From contig JAACPW010000016.1 of assembly GCA_009995225.1 (NCBI GenBank), positions 1 to 64,000 on the forward strand: a stretch of 64,000 bases of DNA, read 5' to 3'. The DNA comes from Sphingomonadales bacterium (GTDB lineage Bacteria; Pseudomonadota; Alphaproteobacteria; Sphingomonadales; Sphingomonadaceae). Positions 63,162-64,000 of this stretch are shown piece by piece. How positions within the stretch are numbered: the first letter of the stretch is position 1; each line of letters begins with the position of its first letter. The translations under genes and the position numbers were made by a program. The notes beneath the pieces were generated by a model. It was given only the letters and a program-made list of their open reading frames with translations, did not search any database and was not told the DNA's origin.

Positions 63162-63893
63162 ATGGCATCGATCGCAATCTACAGCGTCAAGGGCGGAGTC
63201 GGGAAGACGACGCTGGCGGTTAACCTGGCGTGGTGCGCGGCCAGCATCTCGCGCCGCAAGACCTTGCTGTGGGATCTGGATGCGGCCAATGGTTCGGGCT
63301 TTCTGCTGGGCATCGATCCCAAGAAAAAACGCAGCGCAGACAGCATCTTCGCGGATGGCAGCGATCCCTTTAAACTGGTGCAACCGACCGACTATCCGGG
63401 CCTTGATCTGCTGCCGGCGGACGAAAGCATCCGTGCGCTCGACCGTCACCTTGATCAGTTGGGGAAGAAGAAACGGCTGGCCAAACTGACATCGGCGCTG
63501 GGCAAAGAATACGACCGGATCATTTTCGATTGTCCGCCAGTTCTTAACGAGTTAAGCGCCCAGATCATCCGCGCTGCGGATCTGATCATCGTCCCTCTTC
63601 CTCCATCTCCGCTATCGGCCCGGGCGTTTGATGTGGTGGTTGATGAAGTGCGCGGCGCAGGCAAGGGTCACCCGCCGATACTCCCCGTTCTGTCGATGCT
63701 CGATCTGCGCCGAGGCCTGCACAAGGAAGCGCGAGCCGCCAATCCGACATGGCCGGTCATACCGCTCGCCAGCGCGGTGGAGCAGTGCGCAGTGGAGCGC
63801 AAGCCTGTAGGCGCCTTCGCCGCTCGCTCCCCGGCGGCGCGGGCCATGGCCCAACTGTGGACCGCCATCGAGCGAAAGTTGGCCACCAGATAG
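63162..63893 (+). CDS. Orphan ParA-like P-loop ATPase
   Basis: 243 residues. Deviant Walker A KGGVGKTTLAVNLA, Walker A' LLWDLDAANGSGFLLG and IIFDCPPVLNELS with SAQIIRAADLIIVPLPPSPL. Such MinD/ParA ATPases position DNA or protein complexes. No parB gene lies to its left; the right neighbour is cut off by the window edge. Confidence 0.9.
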   Translation: MASIAIYSVKGGVGKTTLAVNLAWCAASISRRKTLLWDLDAANGSGFLLGIDPKKKRSADSIFADGSDPFKLVQPTDYPGLDLLPADESIRALDRHLDQLGKKKRLAKLTSALGKEYDRIIFDCPPVLNELSAQIIRAADLIIVPLPPSPLSARAFDVVVDEVRGAGKGHPPILPVLSMLDLRRGLHKEARAANPTWPVIPLASAVEQCAVERKPVGAFAARSPAARAMAQLWTAIERKLATR

Positions 63894-63968
63894 GGCTCGC
63901 AAAATGCGCGCTTTTGCGGCGCCGCGAAAGGTGCCTATAGTAGGTTAAACGTACTGTGGGGGCGTGCA

Positions 63969-64000
63969 ATGAGCGGGTTGAGCGACGGCATTGGCACGAT
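63969..64000 (+). CDS. Start of a gene cut by the window edge
   Basis: ATG with GGGGGCGTGCA upstream, reading MSGLSDGIGT before the window ends. It starts 75 bp past the ParA-like gene in the same direction and may be its partner. Too short to identify. Confidence 0.35.
   Translation, partial: MSGLSDGIGT

Noticed and set aside
1-64000. CRISPR array or prophage
   Set aside because: No regularly spaced repeats of 25-40 bp and no structural phage genes were seen.

Overview
The window looks like chromosomal DNA of a GC-rich alphaproteobacterium of the Sphingomonadales, most likely an Erythrobacteraceae-type genus. The evidence is the rpsT-dnaA order, the rpmH-rnpA-yidD-yidC-engB cluster, a UPF0262 gene next to dnaB, a CC_3452-type secreted protein, a Tim44-like protein next to secB, and long FecR/CHAT surface-protein genes. 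The genus is inferred; no rRNA or complete tRNA gene is present.

Region 1 (1-3.9 kb) is accessory and partly decayed. It holds a serine recombinase with a terminator behind it and a cluster of inverted TATCGA-type half-sites in front (a res-like site), two small ORFs, and a 23-bp stretch resembling the 3' end of a tRNA-Ser gene, which probably marks the right end of an integrated element. Further right are a decayed toxin-antitoxin pair, three 17-bp tandem repeats, and the C-terminal stump of an MhpA-like flavin monooxygenase.

Region 2 (3.9-17.5 kb) is the most unusual part: seven leftward genes that look like one surface or envelope system. They are a TPR/outer-membrane beta-barrel protein (Slam/DUF560-like), a 1823-residue FecR-domain protein with about 88-residue repeats and three TbpB-like beta modules, an exported protein with an SH3-like C-terminus, an OmpR-type response regulator, its histidine kinase, a small lipoprotein, and an exported TPR-CHAT protease-like protein. 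Two upstream regions share a 28-bp motif (23 identities) at nearly the same distance from their start codons, which suggests a common regulator, perhaps the encoded two-component pair.

Region 3 (17.5-64 kb) is ordinary core genome: Smr protein, mltA, Tim44-like protein, secB, murJ, trpS, dut-coaBC-ubiB-ubiE, mutM, rpsT, dnaA, MoeB/ThiF-like protein, cobB, dapB, nth, a dicarboxylate symporter, dapE, S1/P1 nuclease, GST, fatty-acid desaturase, engB-yidC-yidD-rnpA-rpmH, comM-like ATPase, recQ, an HxlR regulator, rpmJ, galE, an M14 carboxypeptidase, cdd, a GH25-like protein, dnaB, a phospholipase D-type protein, rpoZ and an orphan ParA-like ATPase. Points of interest here include an acidic linker of about 160 residues inside CoaBC, a missing zinc-finger cysteine in MutM, an atypical DnaA P-loop, and a perfect palindrome between the HxlR regulator and the next gene.
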